DNA of 64,000 nt, taken from the NCBI RefSeq assembly GCF_024345975.1, contig NZ_JAGQCD010000002.1, positions 62,001 to 126,000 on the forward strand. The letters are read 5' to 3'. The notes below the pieces were generated by a model that was not told the DNA's origin, did not search any database, and saw only the letters and a program-made list of their open reading frames with translations. This document shows, one piece after another, positions 48,005-59,395 of the stretch (position 1 is its first letter; each line of letters opens with the position of its first letter). The position numbers and the translations under genes are program-made. The stretch comes from Cyanobium sp. Cruz-8D1 (GTDB lineage Bacteria > Cyanobacteriota > Cyanobacteriia > PCC-6307 > Cyanobiaceae).

Positions 48005-49243
48005 TCAAAGCCCCCAAAAACCAGTGGTGGCGACGGTTTGTCGGCTGGTCTGCACCTGCACGAGCGCGGCGGCCCCATCGGCACGCCGGCGGGCGTCCGC
48101 CTCGTCGTCGCCGCGGGCCAGGGCCACCCCCAGGCGCCGCCAGGGCCGGACGTCGGGTTTGCCGAAGATCAGCACCTGGGTGTCCGGCACCGCCAGGGCC
48201 TGCTCCAGCCCCAGATAGCTGGGTGTGCCGGCCCCGCCGGGGGCGTCCGGTCCGGCCAGGATCACCCGGGAGGCCGCCGCTCCGAGGCTGCGGATCTCCG
48301 GGATCGGCAGTCCCAGCACCGCCCGCAGGTGCAGCTCGAACTCGCTCAGGTTCTGGCCCACCAGCGTCACCAGGCCGGTGTCGTGGGGCCGGGGCGAGAG
48401 CTCGGAGAACACCACCTCCTCGGCACCGGGTTCACCGCAGAGGAAGAACTCCACCCCGAACAGGCCGGCGCCGCCCAGGTCGTCGGTGACGGCCTTCGCC
48501 ATCGCCTGGGCCGCCGCCAGCTGCTCCTCCCCCAGCCGGGCGGGCTGCCAGCTGCACTGGTAGTCGCCCCGCTCCTGGATGTGGCCGATCGGCGGGCAGA
48601 ACAGGGTGGGCCCCTGCCACTGGCGCACCGTCAGCAGGGTGATCTCCAGGCTGAAACGCAGGAACTCCTCCACAATCACCCGGGCGCCGGTCCCCCGGGC
48701 GCCGGCCAAGGCCCCGTCCCAGGCGGCTTCGATGTCGTCGGGGCCGTGCACCACGCTCTGCCCCTTGCCGGAGGAGCTCATCACCGGCTTCACCACCACG
48801 GGCCAGCCCAGGGGGGACGCCGCCGCCGCCAGTTCGGCGGCGCTCTCGGCATAGGCGAAGCGGGCGGTGCGCAGCCCCAGACCCTGGGCGGCCAGGTCGC
48901 GGATGCGGTCGCGGTTCATGGTCACCGCCGTGGCCCGGGCGGTGGGAATCACGGTGAGGCCCTCCGCCTCCAGCTCCGCCAGGGCATCCACCGCCAGGGC
49001 CTCGATCTCCGGGATCACCACGTCGGGGCGATGGCGCCGCACCACCGCCTTGAGGGCCTCGGGGTCGGCCATGGCCACCACCTCGCTCACCTGCGCCACC
49101 GCCATCGCCGGGGCCTCGGCATAACGGTCGACGGCGATCACCCGGCAACCCAGCCGCTGGGCGGCGATGGCCACCTCCTTGCCGAGTTCGCCGCTGCCCA
49201 GCAGCATCACCGTTCGCGGGAAAGGGGAAGGGCCTGGTGCCAT
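48005..49243 (-). CDS. purT: Formate-dependent GAR transformylase PurT
   Basis: PurT is an ATP-grasp enzyme that makes formyl-GAR from GAR, ATP and formate, the folate-free alternative to PurN. The 412 residues begin with the characteristic VMLLGSGELGKEVAIAAQRLG and include PVVVKPVMSSSGKGQSVV and FFLCGEPGAEEVVFSELSPRPHDTG. The formate supply could come from PurU (60 kb). It is the minus-strand half of a 61-bp divergent spacer with a small membrane protein. Confidence 0.95.
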   Translation of the reverse strand: MAPGPSPFPRTVMLLGSGELGKEVAIAAQRLGCRVIAVDRYAEAPAMAVAQVSEVVAMADPEALKAVVRRHRPDVVIPEIEALAVDALAELEAEGLTVIPTARATAVTMNRDRIRDLAAQGLGLRTARFAYAESAAELAAAASPLGWPVVVKPVMSSSGKGQSVVHGPDDIEAAWDGALAGARGTGARVIVEEFLRFSLEITLLTVRQWQGPTLFCPPIGHIQERGDYQCSWQPARLGEEQLAAAQAMAKAVTDDLGGAGLFGVEFFLCGEPGAEEVVFSELSPRPHDTGLVTLVGQNLSEFELHLRAVLGLPIPEIRSLGAAASRVILAGPDAPGGAGTPSYLGLEQALAVPDTQVLIFGKPDVRPWRRLGVALARGDDEADARRRADGAAALVQVQTSRQTVATTGFWGL

Positions 49244-49304
49244 GGCAGGGAAGCAGATCGGGCGATCCTGACGCGGCGCGCGCCCTTTCCCCTAACGTGC
49301 CGCG

Positions 49305-49496
49305 ATGCCCGTGGCTCTCCTCCCCCCTCTTCCTGGCGTGGGCCCCCTAGCCTTCAGCACCGTCGGCGATGCAGCCAACGGGCTGCTGCCCTTCGGCTGG
49401 GATGTGGCCGGTTTCCAGAAATGGACGCTGATCTACCTGGGCGTCTCGTCCCTGGCCTTCGTGGTGGTGTGGCTGGTGGGCTACGTCCGTCGCTGA
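49305..49496 (+). CDS. Small single-membrane-span protein
   Basis: A 63-residue frame with an ATG just after the divergent purT start. The N-terminal half is Pro/Gly-rich and the C-terminal part is one membrane segment (LIYLGVSSLAFVVVWLVGYV) with a basic end. I do not recognise a family. The size and membrane helix fit the many small photosynthesis- or envelope-associated proteins of cyanobacteria, but there is no direct evidence for either. Confidence 0.55.
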   Translation: MPVALLPPLPGVGPLAFSTVGDAANGLLPFGWDVAGFQKWTLIYLGVSSLAFVVVWLVGYVRR

Positions 49497-49530
49497 GCGG
49501 CCCTGCCGCCGTCCCGCAGGGGGGCGGTGA

Positions 49531-49779
49531 TCAATGTTTGGGCTCATCCAGCAGGGTGAGCTGGCTCTCGGCTGATTCCTCACTCACAAACCCGTAGGCC
49601 CCGAACACGGCGGGATCGGGGTGGGTGATGCGCTGCCCCTCCGGGTGGCGTTCCACCTTGAAGCCCTCGCCGGCCATGCGGCGCATCAGAGCTGCGGCCT
49701 CCTCAAACCGTGCCGCCATGGCCTCCAGGCTGGCGCAGTCGGCGGTGAGGCCCGTTTCCTTCCAGGTGAAAAACGCCAT
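49531..49779 (-). CDS. Small conserved cyanobacterial protein of unknown function
   Basis: An 82-residue acidic protein from the ATG encoding MAFFTWKETGLTADCASLE. The frame is open further upstream, but that part is Arg-rich and looks like an accidental extension into mraY's end. It has a helical middle (LEAMAARFEEAAALMRRMA) and a C-terminal FGAYGFVSEESAESQLTL stretch. No family known to me; I judge it real by codon pattern and position between two genes. Confidence 0.6.
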   Translation of the reverse strand: MAFFTWKETGLTADCASLEAMAARFEEAAALMRRMAGEGFKVERHPEGQRITHPDPAVFGAYGFVSEESAESQLTLLDEPKH

Positions 49780-49841
49780 GGCCCGGGGTGCGACGGATCG
49801 GTCGGCGGGGGGTCGCCGCGAGCGACGACAGGGGAGGCTGC

Positions 49842-50918
49842 TCAGGGCAGCAGCACCAATCCCACCAACACCAGTATCAGGCTGACGCCCCAAAGGCCGA
49901 GCACCACGCTCTGTTCCGGCAGTCCCCCCAGCTCGAAATGGTGGTGCAGCGGCGCCATGCGGAACAGCCGCCGCCCCTGGCCGTCGGCGCCCTTGGTGGC
50001 CTTGAACACCCCCACCTGCAGGATCACCGAGAGGGATTCGGCCAGGAACACCCCCCCCATCAGCAGCAGGGGCCAGAGGCTGTCGCTGAGCAGCGCCACC
50101 GACGAGAGGGCGGCCCCCATGGCCAGGGAGCCCGTGTCACCCATGAACAGCCGGGCCGGGTGGCGGTTCTGGCTCAGGAAGCCCAGCCAGCAGCCCGCCA
50201 TCGCCGTGCAGAAGGCGGCCAGCACCGGATCGCCCCCGTGGCCCCGCAGCATCAGCTGCAGCCCCATGCCGGTGAACACAATGGCGCCACAGCCGGCGGC
50301 CAGGCCATCGAGGCCATCGGTGAGGTTGGTGGCGTTGCTCTCGGCCAGGAACACGAACAGGGCCAGCGGCCAGATCAGCAACCCGAGGGTGAGCACCCGG
50401 CCGAAGGGCAGACCCAGATCGCCGGGCACGCCGCCCCCCAGCCAGCCGCCCTGGTGGGCCCAGACCAGGAAGGCCACCGCGGCCAGGGCCTGGAGCAGGA
50501 GCTTGCCCCGGGGGCTCAGGCCGGTGTTGGTGCGGCGGGTGAGGCTGCGCCAGTCGTCGACGGCGCCGATGGCCATGTAGGCCAGGGTGATCCCCGCCAG
50601 CGCCAGCAGGCGGGGATCCTGCGGGCTGATCAGCCCCCCCACCAGCACCCCAACGGGCACCACCAGCAGACCTCCCATCGTGGGTGTGCCCGCCTTGCTG
50701 TGGTGGGCCTGGGGACCCTCGTCGCGGATGACCTGGCCCAGCCTCAGGGCCCGCAGCCGGGGCACCCCCAGGGCCGCCACCCCCGCGCTGACCAGGGCCG
50801 CCACCACCAGCGGCAGGGTCAGCATGGAGTTGGCCACGAAAGTATCGCTGGCCAGGCAGGCGGCCAGCAGGATCAGGGCGAGCAGGGCCGCAGGCGTGCG
50901 GCCGTCGCGGGAGGCCAT
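49842..50918 (-). CDS. mraY: Phospho-N-acetylmuramoyl-pentapeptide transferase MraY
   Basis: MraY attaches the UDP-MurNAc-pentapeptide to undecaprenyl phosphate, the first membrane step of peptidoglycan synthesis. The 358 residues have about ten membrane segments and the family motifs [51 protein letters not shown] and [15 protein letters not shown], plus [13 protein letters not shown] near the C-terminus. It is not next to other mur genes here. Confidence 0.97.
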   Translation of the reverse strand: MASRDGRTPAALLALILLAACLASDTFVANSMLTLPLVVAALVSAGVAALGVPRLRALRLGQVIRDEGPQAHHSKAGTPTMGGLLVVPVGVLVGGLISPQDPRLLALAGITLAYMAIGAVDDWRSLTRRTNTGLSPRGKLLLQALAAVAFLVWAHQGGWLGGGVPGDLGLPFGRVLTLGLLIWPLALFVFLAESNATNLTDGLDGLAAGCGAIVFTGMGLQLMLRGHGGDPVLAAFCTAMAGCWLGFLSQNRHPARLFMGDTGSLAMGAALSSVALLSDSLWPLLLMGGVFLAESLSVILQVGVFKATKGADGQGRRLFRMAPLHHHFELGGLPEQSVVLGLWGVSLILVLVGLVLLP

Positions 50919-50952
50919 CGGAGGGGCTGCAGGGTGGTGACGGAGCGGACCG

Positions 50953-51204
50953 TCAGTCCTCCCAGTCTTCCTCGGAGGGCTCGTCGGCCGGGCTGTAATC
51001 CTCCTTCTCGCCCATCAGCGCCGACAGCTCCTCCTCTTCCACCGTGCTCACATCGGTGCTGGCCGTTTCCTCGTCGGCCACCAGGCGGCCGCTCGCCTCC
51101 AGCAGGCTCAGCAGGTCGGGCTCATCCCGCAACGGCAGCACCGGCGCCGGCTCGTTGCGCCGGTAGCGGGTCAGGGAGGGATTGATCGTATCGAGAATGC
51201 TCAT
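50953..51204 (-). CDS. DUF3134 small acidic protein
   Basis: An 83-residue protein matching the cyanobacterial DUF3134 pattern: [19 protein letters not shown] followed by [15 protein letters not shown], and a very acidic tail ([26 protein letters not shown]). Function unknown. It is divergent from the small membrane protein before argG (65 bp between starts). Confidence 0.8.
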   Translation of the reverse strand: MSILDTINPSLTRYRRNEPAPVLPLRDEPDLLSLLEASGRLVADEETASTDVSTVEEEELSALMGEKEDYSPADEPSEEDWED

Positions 51205-51269
51205 GCCGTCATGCTAGGTCGTCAAGGACCGACTCATCACCCTACCGCGTTACCCATGACCATCCCCAA

Positions 51270-51527
51270 ATGACAACCGCCAAGATCCTGGACGTGGGCC
51301 GTCTCTGGTCGGCGGCCCTCGTGCTCAGCACCCTGCTGGCCGCGGCCGCCGTCCGCTGGCCCCGGCCCCTGCCGATCCTGCCGGCAGTGGTGGCCGCCCT
51401 GGTGCTCGGGCCGCCCCTGCTGCTGGCCCTGGTGGTTCTGCTCCGCTGGCGCCTGCCGGCGGCGGACCAGGGGGGAGAATGCCCCCAGGCGACAGAATCG
51501 GTCGCCACAGCGCAGGAGCGTCACTGA
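51270..51527 (+). CDS. Small two-span membrane protein upstream of argG
   Basis: An 85-residue protein with two hydrophobic segments ([14 protein letters not shown] and [22 protein letters not shown]) and a short polar tail. I do not recognise a family. Its TGA stop shares one base with the argG ATG (TGATG), so it is translationally coupled to argG and likely real. Confidence 0.68.
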   Translation: MTTAKILDVGRLWSAALVLSTLLAAAAVRWPRPLPILPAVVAALVLGPPLLLALVVLLRWRLPAADQGGECPQATESVATAQERH

Positions 51528-52783
51528 TGGCGGAGATGGGGCAGCAGGTGGCGGGCGGTGCGCCGCCTACAGGTACGCCGCGCGCCGAGAAGGTGGTGCT
51601 CGCCTACTCCGGCGGGGTCGACACCAGCGTCTGCATCCCCTACCTGCTGCGGGAGTGGGGCGTGAAGGAGGTGATCACCTTCGCCGCCGACCTGGGGCAG
51701 GGCGATGAACTCGAGCCGATCCGGCTCAAGGCCCTGGCGGCCGGCGCCAGCCGCTCCCTGGTCGACGACCTGATCGATCCGTTCATCCGCGAGTTCGCCT
51801 TCCCGGCCATCCGCGCCAATGCCCTCTACGAGGGCCGTTATCCCCTCTCCACGGCCCTGGCCCGCCCCCTGATCGCCCGCCGCCTCGTCGAGGTGGCCCG
51901 GGAGGTGGGGGCCGATGCGGTGGCCCACGGTTGCACCGGCAAGGGCAACGATCAGGTGCGCTTCGATGTCGCCATCGGTGCCCTGGCCCCCGACCTCAAG
52001 GTGCTGGCGCCGGCGCGGGAATGGGGCATGAGCCGCCAGGAGACGATCGCCTACGGCGAGCGCTGTGACATCCCGGCGCCGGTGAGCAAGAAGTCCCCCT
52101 ATTCGATCGACCTCAACCTGCTGGGCCGCAGCATTGAGGCCGGCCCCCTGGAGGATCCGATGGTGGAGCCGCCCGAAGAGGTCTTCGCCATGACCCGGTC
52201 CGTGGCGGACGCCCCGGCCGAGGGGCAGGTGGTGGAGATCACCTTCGAGCAGGGCAATCCGGTGGCGATCGAGGGCGAGCGCCTCGATCCGGTGGCCCTG
52301 ATCCGGCGGGCCAACGCCCTGGCGGGGGCCCATGGCTTCGGCCGCCTCGACATGATCGAGAACCGGGTGGTGGGCATCAAGAGCCGGGAGATCTACGAAA
52401 CCCCTGGCCTGTTGCTGCTGATCCGCGCCCACCAGGAGCTCGAAAGCCTCACCCTGGCCGCCGATGTGCTCCGCTACAAGCGCCAGATCGAGATGAGCTG
52501 GGCGGACCTGGTGTATCAGGGCCTCTGGTTCGGCCCCCTCAAGGACGCTCTTGACGGCTTTCTTGATCGCACCCAGGCCACGGTGAATGGCCTGGTGCGG
52601 ATCCGGCTGCAGAAGGGCAGCGCCACGGTGGTGGGGCGCTCCAGCGCCAGCGACAGCCTCTATGTGCCCGACATGGCCACCTACGGGGCCGAGGACCTGT
52701 TCGATCACCGCGCCGCCGAGGGCTTCATCTACGTCTGGGGAATGCCTACGCGGTTATGGGCCGCCCGTCGTCGTGGCGACTGA
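51527..52783 (+). CDS. argG: Argininosuccinate synthase
   Basis: ArgG joins citrulline and aspartate in an ATP-dependent step of arginine synthesis. The ATP-pyrophosphatase P-loop is [18 protein letters not shown] (near 22-39); [17 protein letters not shown] and [18 protein letters not shown] are also typical. The ATG at 51527 has AGGAG nine bases before it and shares a base with the previous stop. It gives a 15-residue extension before the usual start. The 3' end overlaps the convergent coiled-coil gene by 38 bp. argH is at 5.9-7.3 kb. Confidence 0.96.
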   Translation: MAEMGQQVAGGAPPTGTPRAEKVVLAYSGGVDTSVCIPYLLREWGVKEVITFAADLGQGDELEPIRLKALAAGASRSLVDDLIDPFIREFAFPAIRANALYEGRYPLSTALARPLIARRLVEVAREVGADAVAHGCTGKGNDQVRFDVAIGALAPDLKVLAPAREWGMSRQETIAYGERCDIPAPVSKKSPYSIDLNLLGRSIEAGPLEDPMVEPPEEVFAMTRSVADAPAEGQVVEITFEQGNPVAIEGERLDPVALIRRANALAGAHGFGRLDMIENRVVGIKSREIYETPGLLLLIRAHQELESLTLAADVLRYKRQIEMSWADLVYQGLWFGPLKDALDGFLDRTQATVNGLVRIRLQKGSATVVGRSSASDSLYVPDMATYGAEDLFDHRAAEGFIYVWGMPTRLWAARRRGD

Positions 52784-53450
52784 TCTTCCGGGTTGTTCCA
52801 TCGGCCTCCGGCCTGCCCAGCCGCAGGGCCCGCTTCATGGCCTGGCCCCAACCCTCCTTCCTGGCCACCGTGGGCAGCAGCAGGGGCTGGGGGCGTCCTG
52901 AGCCGGGGGGCGGGAGGTCGGCGGTCGGATTGAGGCTGTAGAGCCGTTCCCGCAGGGCCCGGTTGTCGTCGAGAAGATGCTTCTGGTGTTCCAGCACCGT
53001 GGCCAGGCGTTGCTGGAACTTGCGCTCGAAGATCTCGGGCAGGTCTTCGAGCATTTCGTGCAGGGCCTTGAGCTCATCCCGGGCGGCCGCCAGCTCCATC
53101 TCGAGCTGCTGGGCATCAGGACCGGTGGTCGTGATAGCAAGGCCGGACGGACCCGGCCCTGCCGCCCGTGGGGCCTGGGGAGGGGCCGGTGGCTGGTCCG
53201 GGGCGAGGAGAGTGGGTTCGGCGTCGATCGCGTCCCTGGGGCTGGAAACCGTTTCACCGCCAGCAGCAACCACCTCGCCGAAGCTGAAGCTGGCGGGTGG
53301 TTCCTGCGCCTGGCCGGGTGTCAGCACGCTCGGCATCGATGGCGCCTGGTTGGCGGGCCAACCGGAGGGGGTGTAAGCCGGCTGGGCCGGCACCGCACGG
53401 GAGGGATTCTTCCCGTCCGAATTGGCGACCTCCTTGTCCGTCGCAGTCAT
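52746..53450 (-). CDS. Coiled-coil protein with a disordered N-terminus
   Basis: A 234-residue protein. The first 105 residues are Pro/Ala/Ser-rich and probably disordered. A coiled coil follows ([21 protein letters not shown], then [19 protein letters not shown]), ending in a basic tail. It resembles cyanobacterial conserved hypotheticals next to argG or rpsF, but no family name or function can be given. The 38-bp overlap with argG is on the opposite strand. Confidence 0.7.
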   Translation of the reverse strand: MTATDKEVANSDGKNPSRAVPAQPAYTPSGWPANQAPSMPSVLTPGQAQEPPASFSFGEVVAAGGETVSSPRDAIDAEPTLLAPDQPPAPPQAPRAAGPGPSGLAITTTGPDAQQLEMELAAARDELKALHEMLEDLPEIFERKFQQRLATVLEHQKHLLDDNRALRERLYSLNPTADLPPPGSGRPQPLLLPTVARKEGWGQAMKRALRLGRPEADGTTRKISRHDDGRPITA

Positions 53451-53508
53451 CGCCTACCACCCATTGGGCGGACTTTAGGCCCAGTGCTCAGCGATGAACA
53501 AGCGGGAT

Positions 53509-53871
53509 TCAGACCGCCGCCGGTTCGGTGGGAGCCACGTCCACGGCAGCGCCGGGGACGCCGCGGGGGGGAGGCATCGGGCCGTCCTGGATCACGGTCA
53601 GATAGCGGATCACGTCTTCGGAGAGACGCATGGCCCGCTCAAGCACAGCCACTTGCTGGCCGTTGCCACTGTGGTTGAGCTGCACGTAGATGCCTTCGCG
53701 ATGCTTGGCGATCGAATAGGCCAGCCGGCGCTTGCCGCGCATCTGGGTGTCGAGCACTTCGGCGCCGGCCTCAATCACGAGGTCGCGGTACTTGGCGACG
53801 TGGGTCTCGACTTCTTCCTCCGGGATGTCCGGCCGGAGGATGTACATGGTTTCGTAATAGGGCTGCGTCAT
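53509..53871 (-). CDS. rpsF: 30S ribosomal protein S6
   Basis: A 120-residue S6 protein of the small ribosomal subunit. It begins with the family start [17 protein letters not shown] and has the central [19 protein letters not shown] and [30 protein letters not shown] short acidic and Pro-rich tail follows. rpsR is not adjacent, as is common in cyanobacteria. Confidence 0.96.
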   Translation of the reverse strand: MTQPYYETMYILRPDIPEEEVETHVAKYRDLVIEAGAEVLDTQMRGKRRLAYSIAKHREGIYVQLNHSGNGQQVAVLERAMRLSEDVIRYLTVIQDGPMPPPRGVPGAAVDVAPTEPAAV

Positions 53872-53963
53872 GGTCGCCTGTGGAGGGGCTGAGGGGCACG
53901 GAGCCCGTCAGCGACGGATTCAAGAACCTATCGCAGCACCGACGGCTGCTTGTGCAGGGGGGA

Positions 53964-54431
53964 TCAGTAGAGCTGCATCCGCACCGCTTCGGAGACGGTG
54001 GGGATGTCGGCTTCCTTGCCCCGCAGGCTCTGGATCACCGAGAACAGCACCAGCAGCAGGGTGCCGAGGAAGATCGTGTTCGAGAGGGTGCGAATCGCGA
54101 AGCCGGCGCCGAGGGGAGAGAGCACCGTGTCGAAGGCCAGGCTGAGCAGCACCAGCACGATGTCGATCAGGATCGCCTGCAGCACGTTGAAGCGGATCGG
54201 GTAGGGCACCTTGGGGTTGCGCACCACCAGCAGGAACAGCACCAGGAACAGCACCAGCCCGCCAAAGGGAACGGCCCGTTCCAGCAGCACCAGGGGCAGA
54301 GCCGGCAGGGCGACCCACTGCAGCAGCGGGAACATGTCGAACAGGGCTTGCCCGAAACGCAGGGCGTCACTCAGGGGCAGCAGGTAGGCCAGGGCTCCCA
54401 GCAGCCTCTGCCAGATCGGAGGACCTTCCAT
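53964..54431 (-). CDS. Tic20-family membrane protein
   Basis: A 155-residue four-span membrane protein of the Tic20 family, whose plastid members are part of the protein-import channel of the inner envelope. The characteristic part is PIWQRLLGALAYLLPLSDALRF, followed by YPIRFNVLQAILIDIVLVL and SNTIFLGTLLLVLFSVIQSLRG. The bacterial role is not established. It is between rpsF and aroE on the same strand. Confidence 0.88.
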   Translation of the reverse strand: MEGPPIWQRLLGALAYLLPLSDALRFGQALFDMFPLLQWVALPALPLVLLERAVPFGGLVLFLVLFLLVVRNPKVPYPIRFNVLQAILIDIVLVLLSLAFDTVLSPLGAGFAIRTLSNTIFLGTLLLVLFSVIQSLRGKEADIPTVSEAVRMQLY

Positions 54432-54467
54432 GGGAGCTTCAGGGACAGTCGGGACAGTTCCCGCAGG

Positions 54468-55382
54468 CTAGGGGCCCTCCAGTCTGGCCAGAGCCGCGGT
54501 CCGCATGGCGATGACCGGCATCTCCTCGAGCCCGCTCCAGAGCCGCAGGGCGGCGGCCCCCTGTTGCACCAGCATCTCCAGGCCATCGATGCTGCGGCAG
54601 CCCTGCTCCTGGGCCAGACGCAACAGGGCCGTGGGTCTGGGGGTGTAGATGAGGTCGTAGACGGTGGCCGCCGGCGACAGCGCCGCGATCTGGTCGGGGC
54701 GCAGGGGTGAGCGTTCCACGGCGGTGGGATCACGGCTTGAGGCCATGCCCACCGGCGTCGTGTTCACGACCAGATCGGCACTCGCCAGGGCGGCATCCAG
54801 GGGATCCGGTGCGCCGGCCGTGTCGGCCCCCCAGGCCAGGGGCACCAGGCCGGGGGCCCAGTCGGCGCAGGAGCGGATGAAGGTGCCCAGCCGGGTGCTG
54901 TCGCGGCCCGCCACCCGGATGCGTTCCAGCCCCAGGTCCACCAGACCCGCCACCACGGCCCGGGCGCTGCCGCCACAGCCCAGCACCAGGGCTTCGCGGG
55001 CCGTGAGCGCCTGCAGGGGGGCCAGGAACCCTTCCACATCGGTGTTGGTGCCAAGCCAGCCCCCGCCCTCGCGCCGCACCAGGGTGTTCACGGCCCCCAG
55101 CCGCCGGGCCAGCGGCGTCAGCTCGTCCGCCAGTTCGGCAGCGGCCTGCTTGTGGGGCAGGGTGACGTTGAGGCCGCGGCAGTCGATCGCCGCCAGGGCC
55201 CGCAGCACCACGGCCAGGTCCGCCGCCGCCACCGGCAGGGCCAGGTAGGCCCAGTCGAGGCCCAGCGCGGCGATGGCCGCGTTGTGCATCGCCGGTGAGA
55301 GGGAATGGCGCACCGGATCCCCCAGTACCCCCACCAGGGCGGTGCCGCCACCGATCGCCGGTGCTGTCGGGGGGGTCACCAT
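54468..55382 (-). CDS. aroE: Shikimate 5-dehydrogenase AroE
   Basis: AroE reduces 3-dehydroshikimate with NADPH in aromatic amino-acid synthesis. The 304 residues have the substrate-binding SLSPAMHNAAI, the catalytic lysine in GLNVTLPHKQAAA, RRLGAVNTLVRREG, and the nucleotide-binding GCGGSARAVVAGL. I used the ATG giving MVTPPTAPAIGGG; upstream open frame to 55532 does not look conserved. It is divergent from dnaK (176 bp between starts). Confidence 0.94.
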   Translation of the reverse strand: MVTPPTAPAIGGGTALVGVLGDPVRHSLSPAMHNAAIAALGLDWAYLALPVAAADLAVVLRALAAIDCRGLNVTLPHKQAAAELADELTPLARRLGAVNTLVRREGGGWLGTNTDVEGFLAPLQALTAREALVLGCGGSARAVVAGLVDLGLERIRVAGRDSTRLGTFIRSCADWAPGLVPLAWGADTAGAPDPLDAALASADLVVNTTPVGMASSRDPTAVERSPLRPDQIAALSPAATVYDLIYTPRPTALLRLAQEQGCRSIDGLEMLVQQGAAALRLWSGLEEMPVIAMRTAALARLEGP

Positions 55383-55543
55383 GGGTTCGCGCGAGCCGCT
55401 GCCGCCCGACCGTAGATCCGCCGGATCCCAGGCTCCGACAGGCCGCCGGCCCTGCACCGGTACGGCATCGGTTCGGGAACCACACCTCGCCTGGGTCAAC
55501 CCCTGATGCGGAAGATGGCTGAAGCCAGACATTCATCCACACC

Positions 55544-55549
55544 AGGAGG
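55544..55549 (+). promoter_or_regulatory. Strong ribosome-binding site of dnaK
   Basis: AGGAGG lies nine bases before the dnaK ATG. Most genes in this window have no such clear site. No CIRCE inverted repeat was found in the 176-bp spacer upstream. Confidence 0.75.
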
Positions 55550-55558
55550 TGGTTATCC

Positions 55559-57457
<1,899 letters not shown>

Positions 57458-57492
57458 TCCCCGGGCCGCTCGGCCCGGATCCTGCCGCACCA

Positions 57493-57514
57493 AGCCCCCC
57501 TCGGGGGGCTTTTT
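57493..57514. terminator. Intrinsic terminator after dnaK (two-way)
   Basis: AAGCCCCCCTCGGGGGGCTT forms an eight-base-pair GC-rich stem with a two-base loop, followed by a T-run on the plus strand (TTTTT). The complementary strand also has an A/T flank, so it can end both dnaK and the convergent thiO-like gene. Confidence 0.9.
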
Positions 57515-57551
57515 CATGGGCCGCCGCTGCTTTTCGGCGCGGCACGGTGCG

Positions 57552-58661
57552 TCAGGCCCTAGGACGCCCGGCTTCGATCCGTTCGGCCACCCAGGCGGCG
57601 CTGGCCGGCGCCAGCAGCACCCCATTGCGGTAGTGGCCAGCGGCCAGCAGCAGCCCCGGCGCCGGCTGCTCCAGCAGGGGCGCCGGCTGGCCCACCGGTC
57701 GCGGCCGCAGGCCCTGCCAGTGGTGCACCACCTGTGCCTTTTGCAACCATGCCGGTGCCGCCCCCCCCAGCTGGCGCAGCTGGACCAGCTCGTCTGGGTC
57801 GGCCCTGCTGCCCGGTTCCAGGGTCGCCCCCAGCCACAGCCGCCGGCCGCCCTCCAGGTCGGGACGGGGCACCAGATTGAGGCCCCGCCACACCACCGTC
57901 CCAGGCCAGTTGCAGGGGAGGGGGGCTTCCAGTTCCAGCTCCAGGGCCTGGCCCAGCACGGGCTCCAGCGCCCAGCGGTCGCGCTCGATGCCGGGGACAC
58001 TCTCCAGCAGGACGCCGGCGGCGGTTCCCGCGGCCAGCACCACCCAGGCCGCCTGCTCGGCGCCGCCGCCGGCCAGCGCCACCCGCCAGCCGCCCCGCTC
58101 GGGCTCGAGGGCGACAGCCGCCTCCGCCCGCAGCGCCAGGCCCCGCCGCCTGCCGTCCGCCGCCAGGGCGGCCAGGGCGGCACCGGGGTCGAGCTGCCCA
58201 TCACGGCCGCAGTGGAGCCCTACCAGGGTGGGTTGGGGCAGGGTCGGCTGGAGCGGCTCCAGACGCTGCCGGTCCCAGAGCTCCAGGGGCAGACCCAGGG
58301 CCCGTTTGCGCGCCCCCAGCGCCGTCAGGCGTTCCTCTTCGGCGCCAGCGGCGGCCAGCAGCAGCACGCCGGCCCGGTAGGGGAGCGGATGCCCCCGCTG
58401 GGCCAGCTCACGGCGCCACTGGCTCCAGAGCTCCAGGCTGCGCTGTCGCAGCTCCCAGGCCCTGCCCCGGTCGCGGTGGAAGCTGTCGGCCATCAGCACG
58501 CCGAGGGCGGCGCGGCTGCCGCTGCGCTCGAGGCCCCCCGGGTCGTGATCCTCTGTGCCAGCGCCGGCCAAGTCGGGATCGAGCAGCAGCACCTGGTGGC
58601 CCCGGCACTGGAGCCACCAGGCGCAGGCCAGTCCAACGATCCCTGCCCCCACCACAATCAC
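57552..58661 (-). CDS. thiO: ThiO-like FAD-dependent glycine/amino-acid oxidase
   Basis: A 369-residue flavoenzyme of the DAO/ThiO type. The FAD-binding loop is VVGAGIVGLACAWWLQCRGHQ split across residues 4-24 (start of the family), and the C-terminal LAAGHYRNGVLLAPASA is the conserved FAD/substrate end of ThiO. In thiamine synthesis ThiO oxidises glycine to the imine for thiazole formation. No thi genes are next to it, so a general amine or amino-acid oxidase role is also possible. The start is a GTG. Confidence 0.83.
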   Translation of the reverse strand: MIVVGAGIVGLACAWWLQCRGHQVLLLDPDLAGAGTEDHDPGGLERSGSRAALGVLMADSFHRDRGRAWELRQRSLELWSQWRRELAQRGHPLPYRAGVLLLAAAGAEEERLTALGARKRALGLPLELWDRQRLEPLQPTLPQPTLVGLHCGRDGQLDPGAALAALAADGRRRGLALRAEAAVALEPERGGWRVALAGGGAEQAAWVVLAAGTAAGVLLESVPGIERDRWALEPVLGQALELELEAPLPCNWPGTVVWRGLNLVPRPDLEGGRRLWLGATLEPGSRADPDELVQLRQLGGAAPAWLQKAQVVHHWQGLRPRPVGQPAPLLEQPAPGLLLAAGHYRNGVLLAPASAAWVAERIEAGRPRA

Positions 58662-58704
58662 GGTGGCGGAGCCGGACGTAGGCGGCGTCCCTAGGGCCCC
58701 AGCT

Positions 58705-59268
58705 TCAGGCGTCGGAGTCGCTGCTGGAAGCGGGCTGGGGAGCCGGGGTGGAGGCCGACGGGGCCGGGGGCACGGCGTTCGGCACCTTGGCTTCAGCGGC
58801 GAAAGCTTCGGCCATGGCGACGGCCTCGGCCGGGATCACCTCGGCGTAGGCGCTGAAGCCTGTGGCCACTTTGATGTAGTCCTTGCGGAGGTTCTCGCCG
58901 TCCTGCAGACGGGCGGCCTCGTCGAGCTTGGCCAGGGAGGCCTTGAGCTTGGTGGCCCGCTTGCCGGCCTCGGCCCGGTCGGCCGGCAGCAGGCGCTGGT
59001 TGATGTAGAGCATCTGGCGACCCAGGTCCTGCATCGGACCGTGGATCAGGTTGCGGGTGAACACCCAGTTGCGGTCGTTGACCAGATCAGCCAGTTCGGG
59101 CAGGCGCTCCTTCGAGGCCAGGAACCCTTCGGCCTGGCGGGCGATCAGGGTCATGTCGGCTGGGCTGATCGTTGGAGGCTTGCGGGTCTGATCGCCCGAG
59201 CAGGCCACCAGAGAAACGCTGAGCACCAGGGCCACGGCGAGCAGGCCAAGGCGGCGCAGGCCAGCCAT
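58705..59268 (-). CDS. psbQ: Photosystem II protein PsbQ (CyanoQ), lipoprotein
   Basis: CyanoQ is a lumenal lipoprotein that stabilises the oxygen-evolving side of photosystem II. The start giving MAGLRRLGLLAVALVLSVSL is followed by a lipobox ending in Cys (LVAC, residue 22), so the mature protein is lipid-anchored. The helical body shows RNWVFTRNLIHGPMQDLGRQM and LPADRAEAGKRATKLKASL, both typical. A Pro/Ala/Ser-rich tail of about 25 residues follows the domain. An ATG upstream at 59304 was rejected because the signal peptide fits better. Confidence 0.9.
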   Translation of the reverse strand: MAGLRRLGLLAVALVLSVSLVACSGDQTRKPPTISPADMTLIARQAEGFLASKERLPELADLVNDRNWVFTRNLIHGPMQDLGRQMLYINQRLLPADRAEAGKRATKLKASLAKLDEAARLQDGENLRKDYIKVATGFSAYAEVIPAEAVAMAEAFAAEAKVPNAVPPAPSASTPAPQPASSSDSDA

Positions 59269-59395
59269 CAGGGAGATGGGCGCGGAAATCGACGCGACGG
59301 CCATGGGACGGTGCTGTGACGTGGCTGGCGCCGTGACTTTACCGGCCCGGCTGCGCCACCATGACGGTTCTGTCGGCTCCGATCCGGAAGCATCG

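Noticed and set aside
55383-55558. Looked for a CIRCE heat-shock operator upstream of dnaK.
   Set aside because: No TTAGCACTC inverted repeat with a nine-base spacer was found.
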